Shown here: piece after piece, positions 1 through 8,370 of the stretch
Layout: every line of letters begins with the position of its first letter
How positions within the stretch are numbered: the first letter of the stretch is position 1
Made by a program: the position numbers and the translations under genes
NCBI GenBank assembly: GCA_964598485.1
Contig: CAZRCD010000002.1
Coordinates: 62,001-126,000 of the forward strand
DNA from: SOJA01 sp964598485
GTDB lineage: Archaea > Thermoproteota > Bathyarchaeia > Bathyarchaeales > Bathycorpusculaceae
Length of the DNA: 64,000 nt
Reading direction: 5' to 3'
The notes under the pieces: generated by a model
Seen by the model: only the letters and a program-made list of their open reading frames with translations
Databases searched by the model: none
What the model was told of the DNA's origin: nothing

Positions 1-205
1 CATCAATATCCTTATCGCAAAAGTCATTTATGACCATGGATGCAGCAGCCAACGCAAAGCCTGTGATAAAACCATAAACAAGATTTGAAAAGAGTATATC
101 TTCGAAACTCTGCTTTGAAATGACTGCACCGACTATTACTGCAAAACCCATCATCAAACAATTTACTGGACGCATCAAACGCAAATAACCAACAGCTTTA
201 CCCAT
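1..205 (-). CDS. UbiA-family prenyltransferase, N-terminal part (runs off the window)
   Basis: Reading the minus strand from an ATG at 205 gives about 68 residues before the window edge. They begin MGKAVGYLRLMRPVN, contain two hydrophobic stretches, and end in NDFCDKDID, which matches the NDxxDxxxD prenyl-diphosphate/Mg-binding motif of UbiA-type membrane prenyltransferases. In archaea the usual member is digeranylgeranylglyceryl phosphate synthase, which adds the second isoprenoid chain of membrane lipids; this assignment is inferred because only the N-terminus is visible. It is divergent from the nucleotidyltransferase gene, and about 120 bp of AT-rich DNA separates them. Confidence 0.75.
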   Translation of the reverse strand, partial: MGKAVGYLRLMRPVNCLMMGFAVIVGAVISKQSFEDILFSNLVYGFITGFALAAASMVINDFCDKDID

Positions 206-328
206 AGTCGCTCAAACCTTTGCAATAACTCATAAGATTTCATTGAAGTTATAAAATTCACGTTTACATTCGAAAGCTTAATACGTTCAATACAAGTTAA
301 TTCATTCTAAAAGTTTGGTGGCAAGCTT

Positions 329-1600
329 TTGCGTGACAATTATGCACCAGAAAGATTAAGAGTAATAATTCCAGTTGGAGGAAAAGCCAAGCGTCTGCTA
401 CCACTTACAGCAGAAACAAGCAAGGCATGCCTCCGCCTCTTGAATAGGCTACTAATAGAATTTTCGTTAGTATCCCTCGCACGTCAAGGCATCCAAAAAT
501 TCATTTTTGGAGTGAAAGGCTACACGAACTATAGAGACTTACACGACTATTTTGGGTCAGGTTTCGGTTTTTCCGCAAGATACGGCATAACTCCTCGTGT
601 TCATATAAAATATCAACCCAACGTAGACGACTTCGGCAGCGCAGATTCTGCAAGAATAAACATGGAATACTATAACGTTAAGGACCCGGTTTTTGCTGTG
701 CAAGGCGATAACGTTTTCGACGTAGACGTAAGAGAGCTTGTAGATTTTCACGAAACGAAAGGGGCAATGATGACTATAGCATTAAGGAAAGTTGAAAATG
801 TTGAAGGTTACGGAATAGCGGACGTAAACAAGAACATGAGAATCTCAAGATTTGTTGAAAAACCAACACCTAAAGAGGCTCCCTCTGACCTTGCTAACAC
901 CGGCTTGTACATGGTTTCACCTGAAATACGAAAAATATTCAAAGAAAAAGGAGTTAAACAAATAATCAAAGAGCGACATCGTTTAGATTTTGGTTACGAT
1001 TTCATTCCTTACTTAATAAAAACTGGCAGACCAGTGTACGGTTACACTTTAACGGGAAGCTGGTATGACATTGGTACGCCGAAACGTTACTTGGAAGCTA
1101 TGCGAGACATGCTTGACGGTCGTTTTTCATCATTGACAGAATTCGGTGGAAGAATAAGTGAAGAAGCCAGAATATGGGTTCAGGGAGAAAGCAAAGAATC
1201 GATGAAACGGAGAAGAGAAATCATAGGAAAGATTAAACGAGGAAAAATAGAGATCAAAGGTTCTGTTCTGATTGGGAGACATTGCAAAATAGGCAATGAC
1301 GTGAGAATAGTGAATTCGTGCATTGACAACTACACAAAAATTGGTAAGGGTGTTACGATAGAGAACTCGGCGGTTATGGACAGAGCTATAATTGAGGATG
1401 CAGCGGAAATAAAAGAAAGCATTGTGGGAAGACATGTAACAATCCTTTCAAGCCAGAAGAAACCCACGAAAATAGACTCGATCTCGGTTATAGCAGATGA
1501 CGTGACAATCGCAAAAGGTTGCAAACTGAAAGCAACAAAAATTTATCCGCATCAATACGTAAAAGGAGAATTCATAAACCAGACATTAATGTCAAGTTAA
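329..1600 (+). CDS. Sugar-phosphate nucleotidyltransferase with C-terminal left-handed beta-helix
   Basis: 423 residues from a TTG start with a GGTGG-like site about 10 bases upstream. The N-terminal domain has the nucleotidyltransferase signature IPVGGKAKRLLPLT (about 13-27) and a QGDNVFDVD metal-binding segment near 125. A C-terminal region (about 310-400) shows hexapeptide repeats such as IGRHCKIGNDVRI. Such enzymes make NDP-sugars (glucose-1-P thymidylyl- or uridylyl-, or mannose-1-P guanylyltransferase) for glycans. The substrate cannot be read from sequence. The thioredoxin reductase start lies 36 bases after its stop, so the two may be co-transcribed. Confidence 0.85.
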   Translation: MRDNYAPERLRVIIPVGGKAKRLLPLTAETSKACLRLLNRLLIEFSLVSLARQGIQKFIFGVKGYTNYRDLHDYFGSGFGFSARYGITPRVHIKYQPNVDDFGSADSARINMEYYNVKDPVFAVQGDNVFDVDVRELVDFHETKGAMMTIALRKVENVEGYGIADVNKNMRISRFVEKPTPKEAPSDLANTGLYMVSPEIRKIFKEKGVKQIIKERHRLDFGYDFIPYLIKTGRPVYGYTLTGSWYDIGTPKRYLEAMRDMLDGRFSSLTEFGGRISEEARIWVQGESKESMKRRREIIGKIKRGKIEIKGSVLIGRHCKIGNDVRIVNSCIDNYTKIGKGVTIENSAVMDRAIIEDAAEIKESIVGRHVTILSSQKKPTKIDSISVIADDVTIAKGCKLKATKIYPHQYVKGEFINQTLMSS

Positions 1601-1635
1601 AAATCAAAAAGGCAATCTGCAGAGGGTATTCTAAA

Positions 1636-2571
1636 ATGGAAAATTGGGAGTTGACAATCCTAGGTGCGGGTGCTGCAGGTTTAGCAGCTGGAATTTATGG
1701 GGTAAGAAGCGGACTAAATACACTGATTTTGGAGGAAAAAATGGCTGGAGGCACAGCAGCAGACGCCCCATTAATCGAGAATTATCCGGGTTTCCAAAGC
1801 ATAAATGGACGCGAACTAGCACAGAAAATGGTGGCTCACTGCAGAAGTGTCGGCGTAGAAATTCACGAGCTAGAAAAGGTTGTCAGCCTAGACCTTAAAG
1901 GCGAGCAAAAAGTTGTGAAATCCGACAAAACAGCATATGAAACTAAAACGGTTATCATTGCTTCTGGAACCCACTACAGAGAACTTGGCATTCCAGGTGA
2001 AAAAGAGTTCCGTGGAAGAGGTGTAAGCTACTGTGGAGTTTGCGATGGGCCTTTATTCAAGAATAAGCGTGTCCTCGTGGTTGGCGGCGGTAGCTCAGCA
2101 GTAATAACAGCTCTTTACATTGCTGAACTGGCATCTCAGGTTAAACTGGCTCATCGAAGGGGGATGCTGAGAGCTGAAGAAGCCATTGTGGAAGCTTTGA
2201 AGAACAAAAGGAACGTGGAAATTTTATGGAATACAGAAGCGAAAGAAATTGAAGGTGCAAACGTGGTCGGCAAGGTATTACTGTTTGATAATAAAACCGG
2301 AGAAACGAAGGATCTAGAGGTTGACGGCGTCTTCATTCAAGTCGGAGAAACCCCCAACAGCCAACTGGCAAAAAAAGCCGGAGTCAATGTTGACAGGAAA
2401 GGCTACATCATAGTTGATATGCGACAACATACAAACATGGCAGGAGTTTACGCAGCTGGCGACGTTACAAATCATCCCGTTAAGCAGGTTGGAACAGCTG
2501 TTGGACAAGGCATCACAGCAGCTTTGGAAGCTTACGGTTACATCAGACAACCATACTACTATAACGGATAA
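1636..2571 (+). CDS. trxB: Thioredoxin reductase (NAD(P)H, FAD, CxxC)
   Basis: 311 residues. I chose the ATG at 1636 rather than the upstream in-frame start that overlaps the previous gene, because an AGAGGGT site lies 10 bases before it and the FAD-binding GAGAAGL motif follows at residues 9-15. The redox-active pair is CGVC near 132-135, followed by the NAD(P)-binding GGGSSA motif near 150. A second FAD contact, YAAGDVTN, is near 275. Length and order fit low-molecular-weight thioredoxin reductase. The enzyme reduces thioredoxin or related dithiol proteins in the cytosol. It lies just upstream of the HdrA operon but has its own terminator/promoter gap. Confidence 0.93.
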   Translation: MENWELTILGAGAAGLAAGIYGVRSGLNTLILEEKMAGGTAADAPLIENYPGFQSINGRELAQKMVAHCRSVGVEIHELEKVVSLDLKGEQKVVKSDKTAYETKTVIIASGTHYRELGIPGEKEFRGRGVSYCGVCDGPLFKNKRVLVVGGGSSAVITALYIAELASQVKLAHRRGMLRAEEAIVEALKNKRNVEILWNTEAKEIEGANVVGKVLLFDNKTGETKDLEVDGVFIQVGETPNSQLAKKAGVNVDRKGYIIVDMRQHTNMAGVYAAGDVTNHPVKQVGTAVGQGITAALEAYGYIRQPYYYNG

Positions 2572-2631
2572 TTCCGTAGTTTGGGTCATGTTTGCCCTAT
2601 CATTGAAATGATTCTTTCTCACACGATATTC

Positions 2632-2683
2632 TTTTATAAGAATAAATGTACGTCTTTTTTCTAAAACATGTACGTAAAGACGT
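2632..2683 (+). promoter_or_regulatory. Promoter and inverted-repeat operator candidate for the first HdrA operon
   Basis: A TATA-like TTTTATAAG at about 2632-2640 lies 56 bases before the TTG start at 2696. Between them ACGTCTTT (2650-2657) and AAAGACGT (2676-2683) form a perfect 8-bp inverted repeat with an 18-base spacer. TGTACGT occurs twice as a direct repeat (2647-2653 and 2669-2675). The repeat spans the predicted transcription start, which would suit a repressor. The protein that binds is unknown. Confidence 0.5.
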
Positions 2684-2695
2684 GAGGAATCAACT

Positions 2696-5398
2696 TTGGG
2701 TAACAATGCTGTCCTCGTGGTTGGCGGCGGCATAGCCGGAATGCAAGCATCTCTAGATCTTGCTGACCGAGGACTCACAGTCTATCTTGTTGAAAAATCT
2801 CCCAGTATTGGCGGGCGGATGGCTCAGCTTGATAAAACATTCCCAACAATGGACTGCTCCATATGCATTCTTGGACCTAAGATGATTTCAGTTCTTTATC
2901 ACCCCAACATAACTCTGCTAACTTATTCTGAAGTAAAGGAAGTCAGTGGTTCAGCAGGCGATTTCAAAGTCAATGTGATAAAGAAACCTAGATATGTAGA
3001 TGAGTCTAAATGCACTGGTTGTGATGAATGCACAAAAGTTTGCCCAGTTACATTGCCAAATGAGTTTGACATGGGATTAGCAAAAAGAAAAGCAATTTAC
3101 AGACTTTTCCCCCAATCTGTTCCTAATATTTTTGCAATAGATAGAAGGGGAACTCCACCGTGCCGTTATGCCTGTCCAGCTGGCGTCAATGCTCAAGGGT
3201 ATGTAGCGTTGATTGCGAATAGAAAGTTTGAGGAAGCATACGATCTCATAAGAAAGGACTTAGTGCTTCCAGGAGTTCTTGGAAGGGTCTGCTTTCATCC
3301 CTGCGAGAATGAGTGTGAAAGAGGAGAAGTTGACGAACCCGTTGCGATTTGTGCCCTAAAAAGGTTCGCAGTTGACTATGCAAGAAAGATAGAGAAAGAA
3401 AAGCCCGAGCCACTACCGAAGAAGTATGACGAAAAAGTGGCAATTATAGGTTCGGGTCCAGCTGGGCTTACAGCCGCTTGTGAACTTGTTAGAATGGGAT
3501 ACCCTGTAACAGTGTTTGAAAAGGATTCAGAGCTTGGTGGAATGGTACGATATGCAATCCCAAATTATAGGCTTCCTAAACATGTGTTAGATGAGGATAT
3601 CAGTTACTTCGTGGACTCTGGTGTAGAAATACGTACAAACACAACTCTTGGCAAGGATGTAACCCTTCAGGATTTGAAAAAAATGGGATATGTAGCGTTC
3701 TTCTTGGCTGTTGGGGCTCAGAAAAGCGTAAGACTTGGAATAGAAGGAGAAGATGTGGACGGAGTTTTGCACGCGCTGAATTTTCTGCGTAGTGCGAATT
3801 TAAGAGAAAAAATCAACATTGGCGATTCGATCGCAGTAGTTGGTGGCGGTGACGTTGCAGTGGATTCTGCCAGAACAGCTCTGAGACTCGGTGCAAAGAA
3901 AGTGACAATTTTCTACAGAAGATCAAGGAAGGAGATGCCTGCACATCAGCCGGAAGTCAAAGAAGCTGAAAACGAAGGAGTTGAAATAAAGTTTCTCGTT
4001 AGCCCTAAAAAGGTACTTGGTGAAAAGGGCAAAGTCACAGCTATAGAATGTCTGAAAATGGCGCTTGGTCCACCCGATGAAACAGGTAGAAGGCGACCCA
4101 TCCCAATTGAGGGGTCAGAACACACTATTCTAGTTGATAACGTGATAGTTGCTATAGGGCAAACGCTTGATTCTTCAAGCGTCCCAGAAAAAATTCTGAC
4201 ATCTAGAAGAACGATAATAGTTGACCCTGTAACTTTTGAAACCAACATACCGGGCGTATTTGCTGGAGGAGATGCGACACTAGGTCCAGCATCTGTTATA
4301 AAGGCTATTGCATGTGGAAAAGAGGCAGCAATCTCAATTCACAGATACCTTAGAGGCGAAGACGTAAGGGCTGGACGACCTGAAAAGCGAATCAAAGTTA
4401 AAGAGGTCCCAAAGGAAGGAATCATCAAAAAACAGCGAAAGACTATCCCAGTTCTATCTATTGAAAAGCGAAGGAAGAATTTTGAAGAAGTCGTGCTTGG
4501 ATATACGGAAGAAATGGCTGTTGAAGAAGCTAACAGATGTCTCTCATGTGGAGGCTGTTCTGAATGTCGTGAATGTGAAAAGGCTTGCTCGGCACAAGCA
4601 GTTGATTTCAGCCAGAGGCCTGAAGAGATAACGCTTAATGTCTCAAGCATAATACTGGCCACGGGCTTAGAGCTTTATGATCCAGCTCCAATAAGCGAGT
4701 ATGGTTATAAACGATACAAGAATGTTCTTTTATCACTGGAATTTGAAAGGCTCATCAATGCTTCCGGACCAACTCGCGGAGAGCTTATGAGGCCTTCAGA
4801 TAACAAGCATCCACGTAGAATAGTTTTCATACAATGCGTTGGCTCAAGAACCCAGCAAAAGGGATTACCATACTGCTCCAGCGTCTGCTGCATGTACGCC
4901 ACAAAAGAGGCAATTCTAATCAGAGAACACGAACCTGAATGTGAAGTTCACATTTTATACATGGACCTAAGAGTATTTGGGAAACGATTCCAAGAATTCG
5001 TCAGTAGAGCCAGAGACCAATGGGGCGTCAAATACGTTAATGGACGTGCCGCTTTAGTCATAGAAGACCCAGAAACAAAGGACCTTCTAGTTCGGTACGA
5101 AAACATCACACAAGGAAAAATAGAAGAGTTACGTGCAGATTTGGTTGTGCTTTGTCCAGCCTTAATTCCAAGGGAAGACAATAGACTTTTGGCGAAAATT
5201 TCTGGTTTAGAATTAAATGAGTATCACTTTTTCAAAACGAAAGACCCATTGCTCATGTCTGTCGAGACAAACGTGGAAGGAATCTTTGTTTGCGGCTATT
5301 GTCAAGCGCCTAAGGATATTTCTGAGGCGGTTACGCAAGCCAGTGCAGCAGCAGCTAGAGCCGCGGAAGTGGTTGTATCCACTGTTGTGAGGGAATAG
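2696..5398 (+). CDS. hdrA: HdrA-type flavoprotein split by an inserted GltD-like NADPH module
   Basis: 900 residues from a TTG with GTGAGG upstream. It opens with an HdrA FAD domain (VVGGGIAGMQAS, 8-19; LDKTFPTMDC, 45-54) and a 4Fe-4S motif CTGCDECTKVCP (106-117). Near residue 150 it switches to a complete GltD/NfnB-like module: an N-terminal cysteine cluster (PPCRYACP, CGxxC-like VCFHPCENEC), an FAD motif GSGPAGL, an NADPH motif GGGDVAVD and FAGGDATLGP. After about residue 605 HdrA resumes with CLSCGGCSECRECEKAC, ATGLELYD, QCVGSR, YCSSVCCMY and CGYCQAPKDI. HdrA proteins bifurcate electrons at FAD; the insertion would give this one direct NADPH access (inference). It overlaps no gene and is followed 4 bases later by the next HdrA. 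Confidence 0.88.
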   Translation: MGNNAVLVVGGGIAGMQASLDLADRGLTVYLVEKSPSIGGRMAQLDKTFPTMDCSICILGPKMISVLYHPNITLLTYSEVKEVSGSAGDFKVNVIKKPRYVDESKCTGCDECTKVCPVTLPNEFDMGLAKRKAIYRLFPQSVPNIFAIDRRGTPPCRYACPAGVNAQGYVALIANRKFEEAYDLIRKDLVLPGVLGRVCFHPCENECERGEVDEPVAICALKRFAVDYARKIEKEKPEPLPKKYDEKVAIIGSGPAGLTAACELVRMGYPVTVFEKDSELGGMVRYAIPNYRLPKHVLDEDISYFVDSGVEIRTNTTLGKDVTLQDLKKMGYVAFFLAVGAQKSVRLGIEGEDVDGVLHALNFLRSANLREKINIGDSIAVVGGGDVAVDSARTALRLGAKKVTIFYRRSRKEMPAHQPEVKEAENEGVEIKFLVSPKKVLGEKGKVTAIECLKMALGPPDETGRRRPIPIEGSEHTILVDNVIVAIGQTLDSSSVPEKILTSRRTIIVDPVTFETNIPGVFAGGDATLGPASVIKAIACGKEAAISIHRYLRGEDVRAGRPEKRIKVKEVPKEGIIKKQRKTIPVLSIEKRRKNFEEVVLGYTEEMAVEEANRCLSCGGCSECRECEKACSAQAVDFSQRPEEITLNVSSIILATGLELYDPAPISEYGYKRYKNVLLSLEFERLINASGPTRGELMRPSDNKHPRRIVFIQCVGSRTQQKGLPYCSSVCCMYATKEAILIREHEPECEVHILYMDLRVFGKRFQEFVSRARDQWGVKYVNGRAALVIEDPETKDLLVRYENITQGKIEELRADLVVLCPALIPREDNRLLAKISGLELNEYHFFKTKDPLLMSVETNVEGIFVCGYCQAPKDISEAVTQASAAAARAAEVVVSTVVRE

Positions 5399-5402
5399 CT
5401 GT

Positions 5403-7541
5403 ATGGAAACGGATAGAGAAAAACTGAGGATTGGGGTTTTCGTTTGCCACTGTGGCTTCAACATCGGTGGAGTGATTGACGTACCAGCGGTTGTGGAGTA
5501 TGCCAAAACTTTGCCTAATGTTGTTTGCGCCGAAGAAAATCTTTACATGTGTGCATCTGTTGGATTAAGCCTCATCAAAGAATGCATAAAACGGTATGAT
5601 CTAAACCGCGTTGTAGTTGCATCATGCACACCTGCAACCCACGAACCACTTTTCAGAAATGCATGCGAAGAAGCGGGGTTAAACAAGTACCTTTTCGAGA
5701 TGGTCAACATACGAGAGCATTCCTCATGGGTTCACATGCACCATCCGAAAGAAGCAACAGAGAAAGCCAAAGATCTAATCAGAATGGCTGTCGCAAAAGC
5801 AAGCTATCTTAAACCACAGATAGAGCCAGAACTCGAGATAAAACCTTCAGCACTGATCATAGGCGGTGGAATAGCTGGGATGACTGCAGCTATGTCCCTT
5901 ACAAGACAAGGCTTCACTGTTCACTTAGTTGAGAAAGAAGCGGAACTCGGTGGAATGCTGAGGTACCTGCATAAGCTGCAACCCACTGAACGTGACGCCT
6001 CAGAAGTTGTTCGAGAAGCTGTCATAGCTGTGAAGGCTAATACTAACATAGATTTGCACATGTCAACCCTAGTTAAAGAAATGGAGGGGTTCATTGGAAA
6101 TTTTGGCATAAAACTTCAAAAAAATGATTCAGGTGAACTTGAACAGATAAATGTGGGAACAATAATCGTAGCCACTGGAGCTGAAGCATTCAAACCTGTG
6201 GGAATGTATGGATACGATGAAAATGAAAACGTTGTGACACAGCTAGAGCTTGAACAACTTCTGAAAAAGGGCGAGCTCAAAGAACCTAAAAAAGTTGTTA
6301 TGATCCAATGTGTCGGGGCTAGAGAGAAAACTGGCAGAACATACTGTTCAAGAATATGCTGTATGGTAGCTCTAAACAACGCTCTACTCCTCAAGAAAAT
6401 GTATCCAGATGTTGAGGTAAACATTCTTTTCCGAGACTTACAAACCTATGGTGAATACGAAGATTTTTACCGTGAGGCAAGGGCAAACTTCATCAACTTC
6501 ATCCGTTATGATCAGGACAAACCTCCGAAAGTCGCTTCAAAGCCTGATGGAAAGTTAGCTGTCACAGTTTATGACGTGTATTTAGGCGCTGAGGTTGAAA
6601 TGGAAAGCGACTTGATTGTTTTATCAACGCCTTTAGTTCAGCATGAAGACGGGAGAAAACTTTCTCCTGTACTCAAGGTGCCTCTGGGTTCTGACGGGTT
6701 CTTTTTTGAGGCTCATCCAAAACTCAGACCTGTTGACTTTACATCAGAGGGCATATATGTTTGTGGCACAGCTCACGGACCAAAAAATGTAACTGAAAGC
6801 ATCGCCCAAGCCTATGCTGCAGCCTCAAGAGCAGGTATTCCGATGGCTCTGGGAAAAATAAAGGCTGGAGCCGTTAAGGCAACGGTTGATAAGGACGTCT
6901 GTGTCAACTGTGATGCTTGTGTGGTTTCATGCATTTTTAACGCGGTTGAAGCTGAATCCTTTGGACTGCCCAGTATTGTTGAGGCTAACTGTAAAGGCTG
7001 TGGTGTCTGTGCAGCAGAGTGCCCAATGGGAGCCATGCAACTCATACAATTCACGGATGAGCAGATTGTGGCAGCAATTGAAGCATTGTTCAAACCGAAA
7101 AGGCTTTTGAGTTCAAGCGAAAGTTTCGAGCCTATAATCTTGTGTTTTGCATGTCAATGGTGTTCTTACGGTGCTGCTGACCTTGCAGGTGTTTCAAGAA
7201 TTCAGTATCCGCCGAATGTTAGAATTTTAAGGGTTCCATGCAGCGGCAGAGTGGATGTGCTTCACGTTTTGAAGGCTTTTCAGAACGGTGCTGACGGAGT
7301 TATCATAACAGGATGCCACATTGGTGACTGCCATTACATAGATGGTAACGTGAAAGCCAAAGATAGGGTGGGTGTGATGAAAAAATCTCTAGGAGCCCTT
7401 GGCATAAACCCCGAACGCCTCGAAATAGGCTTTGCCTCGTCATCTGAGGGACAAAAATTCGCAACCATGATGACGAATTTTGTGGAGAAAATAAGAAAGC
7501 TTGGCCCAAATCCTTTAAGGGTTAAGGGAGGAGGCGACTAA
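5403..7541 (+). CDS. hdrA: HdrA with C-terminal MvhD domain (fusion)
   Basis: 712 residues. The N-terminal domain of HdrA is present (VCHCGFNIGGV; ASCTPATHEPLF), then an FAD domain (GGGIAGMTAAM, about 153-163), CVGAREKTGRTYCSRICC, and a C-terminal pair of 4Fe-4S motifs (CVNCDACVVSC, CKGCGVCAAECP, about 500-545). The last ~140 residues are an MvhD [2Fe-2S] domain (CFACQWCSYGAADLAG, PCSGRVD, GCHIGDCHY). MvhD normally passes electrons from hydrogenase to HdrA, so fusion removes a subunit interface, as in Methanosarcina HdrA2. No HdrB or HdrC is encoded beside it. It probably forms one complex with the preceding HdrA/GltD hybrid and the following NfnA/NfnB-like pair. Confidence 0.9.
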   Translation: METDREKLRIGVFVCHCGFNIGGVIDVPAVVEYAKTLPNVVCAEENLYMCASVGLSLIKECIKRYDLNRVVVASCTPATHEPLFRNACEEAGLNKYLFEMVNIREHSSWVHMHHPKEATEKAKDLIRMAVAKASYLKPQIEPELEIKPSALIIGGGIAGMTAAMSLTRQGFTVHLVEKEAELGGMLRYLHKLQPTERDASEVVREAVIAVKANTNIDLHMSTLVKEMEGFIGNFGIKLQKNDSGELEQINVGTIIVATGAEAFKPVGMYGYDENENVVTQLELEQLLKKGELKEPKKVVMIQCVGAREKTGRTYCSRICCMVALNNALLLKKMYPDVEVNILFRDLQTYGEYEDFYREARANFINFIRYDQDKPPKVASKPDGKLAVTVYDVYLGAEVEMESDLIVLSTPLVQHEDGRKLSPVLKVPLGSDGFFFEAHPKLRPVDFTSEGIYVCGTAHGPKNVTESIAQAYAAASRAGIPMALGKIKAGAVKATVDKDVCVNCDACVVSCIFNAVEAESFGLPSIVEANCKGCGVCAAECPMGAMQLIQFTDEQIVAAIEALFKPKRLLSSSESFEPIILCFACQWCSYGAADLAGVSRIQYPPNVRILRVPCSGRVDVLHVLKAFQNGADGVIITGCHIGDCHYIDGNVKAKDRVGVMKKSLGALGINPERLEIGFASSSEGQKFATMMTNFVEKIRKLGPNPLRVKGGGD

Positions 7542-7542
7542 C

Positions 7543-8370
7543 TTGTATAAAATAATAACAAAAAAGGAACTGGTTCCCCACATTAATCTGTTCGAGTTCT
7601 CAACTAAGGAAATCGCTGCGAAAACCAAACCAGGACAGTTTGTGATTCTGAGAATAGACGAGGATGGAGAAAGAATGCCCCTCACAATTGCTGATGCTAA
7701 TGTTCGAGAAGGGACGATAACTGTGGTCTGTCACGAAGTTGGCAAGTCAACGAAACAGCTTGGAAATCTAAAGCAAGGAGACTGCATCTTGGACTTGTTG
7801 GGTCCGTTGGGAAAACCCGCCGAAATTGGGAAATTTGGAACTGTGTTGTGTGTTGGCGGTGGGGTGATGGTGGCTCCTTTACACTTTCAGGTTAAAGCCT
7901 TTCATGAAGCAGGTAACAAAGTTATCGGGGTTATTGGCGCCAGAACTGAAAGCCACCTCATTTTTGAGGATGAAATGCGAGAAGTGTGCGATGATCTTTA
8001 CATGGCTACAGACGACGGAACAAAAGGCTACAAAGGACTAGACTTCCTTAAGGAATTGCTTAAAGAGAGGAAAATTGACCGCGTGATAGTCATGGGACCA
8101 GTTGTAACGATGAAAACGGTTTCAGAACTCACCCGTCCCCATGGCATACCTACAATTGTGAACTTGATCCCCCTAATGGTTGATGGTATGGGAATGTGTG
8201 GAGCATGCAGAGTAACCGTGGGTGGCAAAACAATGTTCGCTTGCGTTGACGGACCAGACTTTGATGGGCATCAAGTAGATTTTGAAGAATTGATGGCTCG
8301 ATTGAAGATGTTTACTCCTCAAGAAAAGCTTGCCTACGTTTTCCATGAAGAAGGAGGAAGAAAACTGTGA
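7543..8370 (+). CDS. nfnA: NfnA/SudB-like ferredoxin-NADP reductase small subunit
   Basis: 275 residues from a TTG preceded by GGGAGGAGGCG. The fold is ferredoxin-reductase-like: an FAD region with KPGQFVILR and RMPLTIAD (about 28-50), an NAD-binding segment VCVGGGVMVAPL (about 103-114), and a C-terminal [2Fe-2S] region CGACRVTVGGKTMFACVDGP (about 223-242). This matches the FAD/[2Fe-2S] subunit of NADH-dependent reduced ferredoxin:NADP oxidoreductase or sulfide dehydrogenase. Its stop overlaps the GTG start of its large-subunit partner, which is the usual arrangement. The electron acceptor in this organism is inferred. Confidence 0.88.
   Translation: MYKIITKKELVPHINLFEFSTKEIAAKTKPGQFVILRIDEDGERMPLTIADANVREGTITVVCHEVGKSTKQLGNLKQGDCILDLLGPLGKPAEIGKFGTVLCVGGGVMVAPLHFQVKAFHEAGNKVIGVIGARTESHLIFEDEMREVCDDLYMATDDGTKGYKGLDFLKELLKERKIDRVIVMGPVVTMKTVSELTRPHGIPTIVNLIPLMVDGMGMCGACRVTVGGKTMFACVDGPDFDGHQVDFEELMARLKMFTPQEKLAYVFHEEGGRKL

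Noticed and set aside
1519..1635. Longer start for thioredoxin reductase
   Set aside because: It would overlap the nucleotidyltransferase gene and add residues with no family match; ATG 1636 has a ribosome site.
2314..2778. 154-codon minus-strand frame opposite trxB and hdrA
   Set aside because: It lies across two well-supported plus-strand genes and their promoter, has no recognisable motif and no ribosome site.
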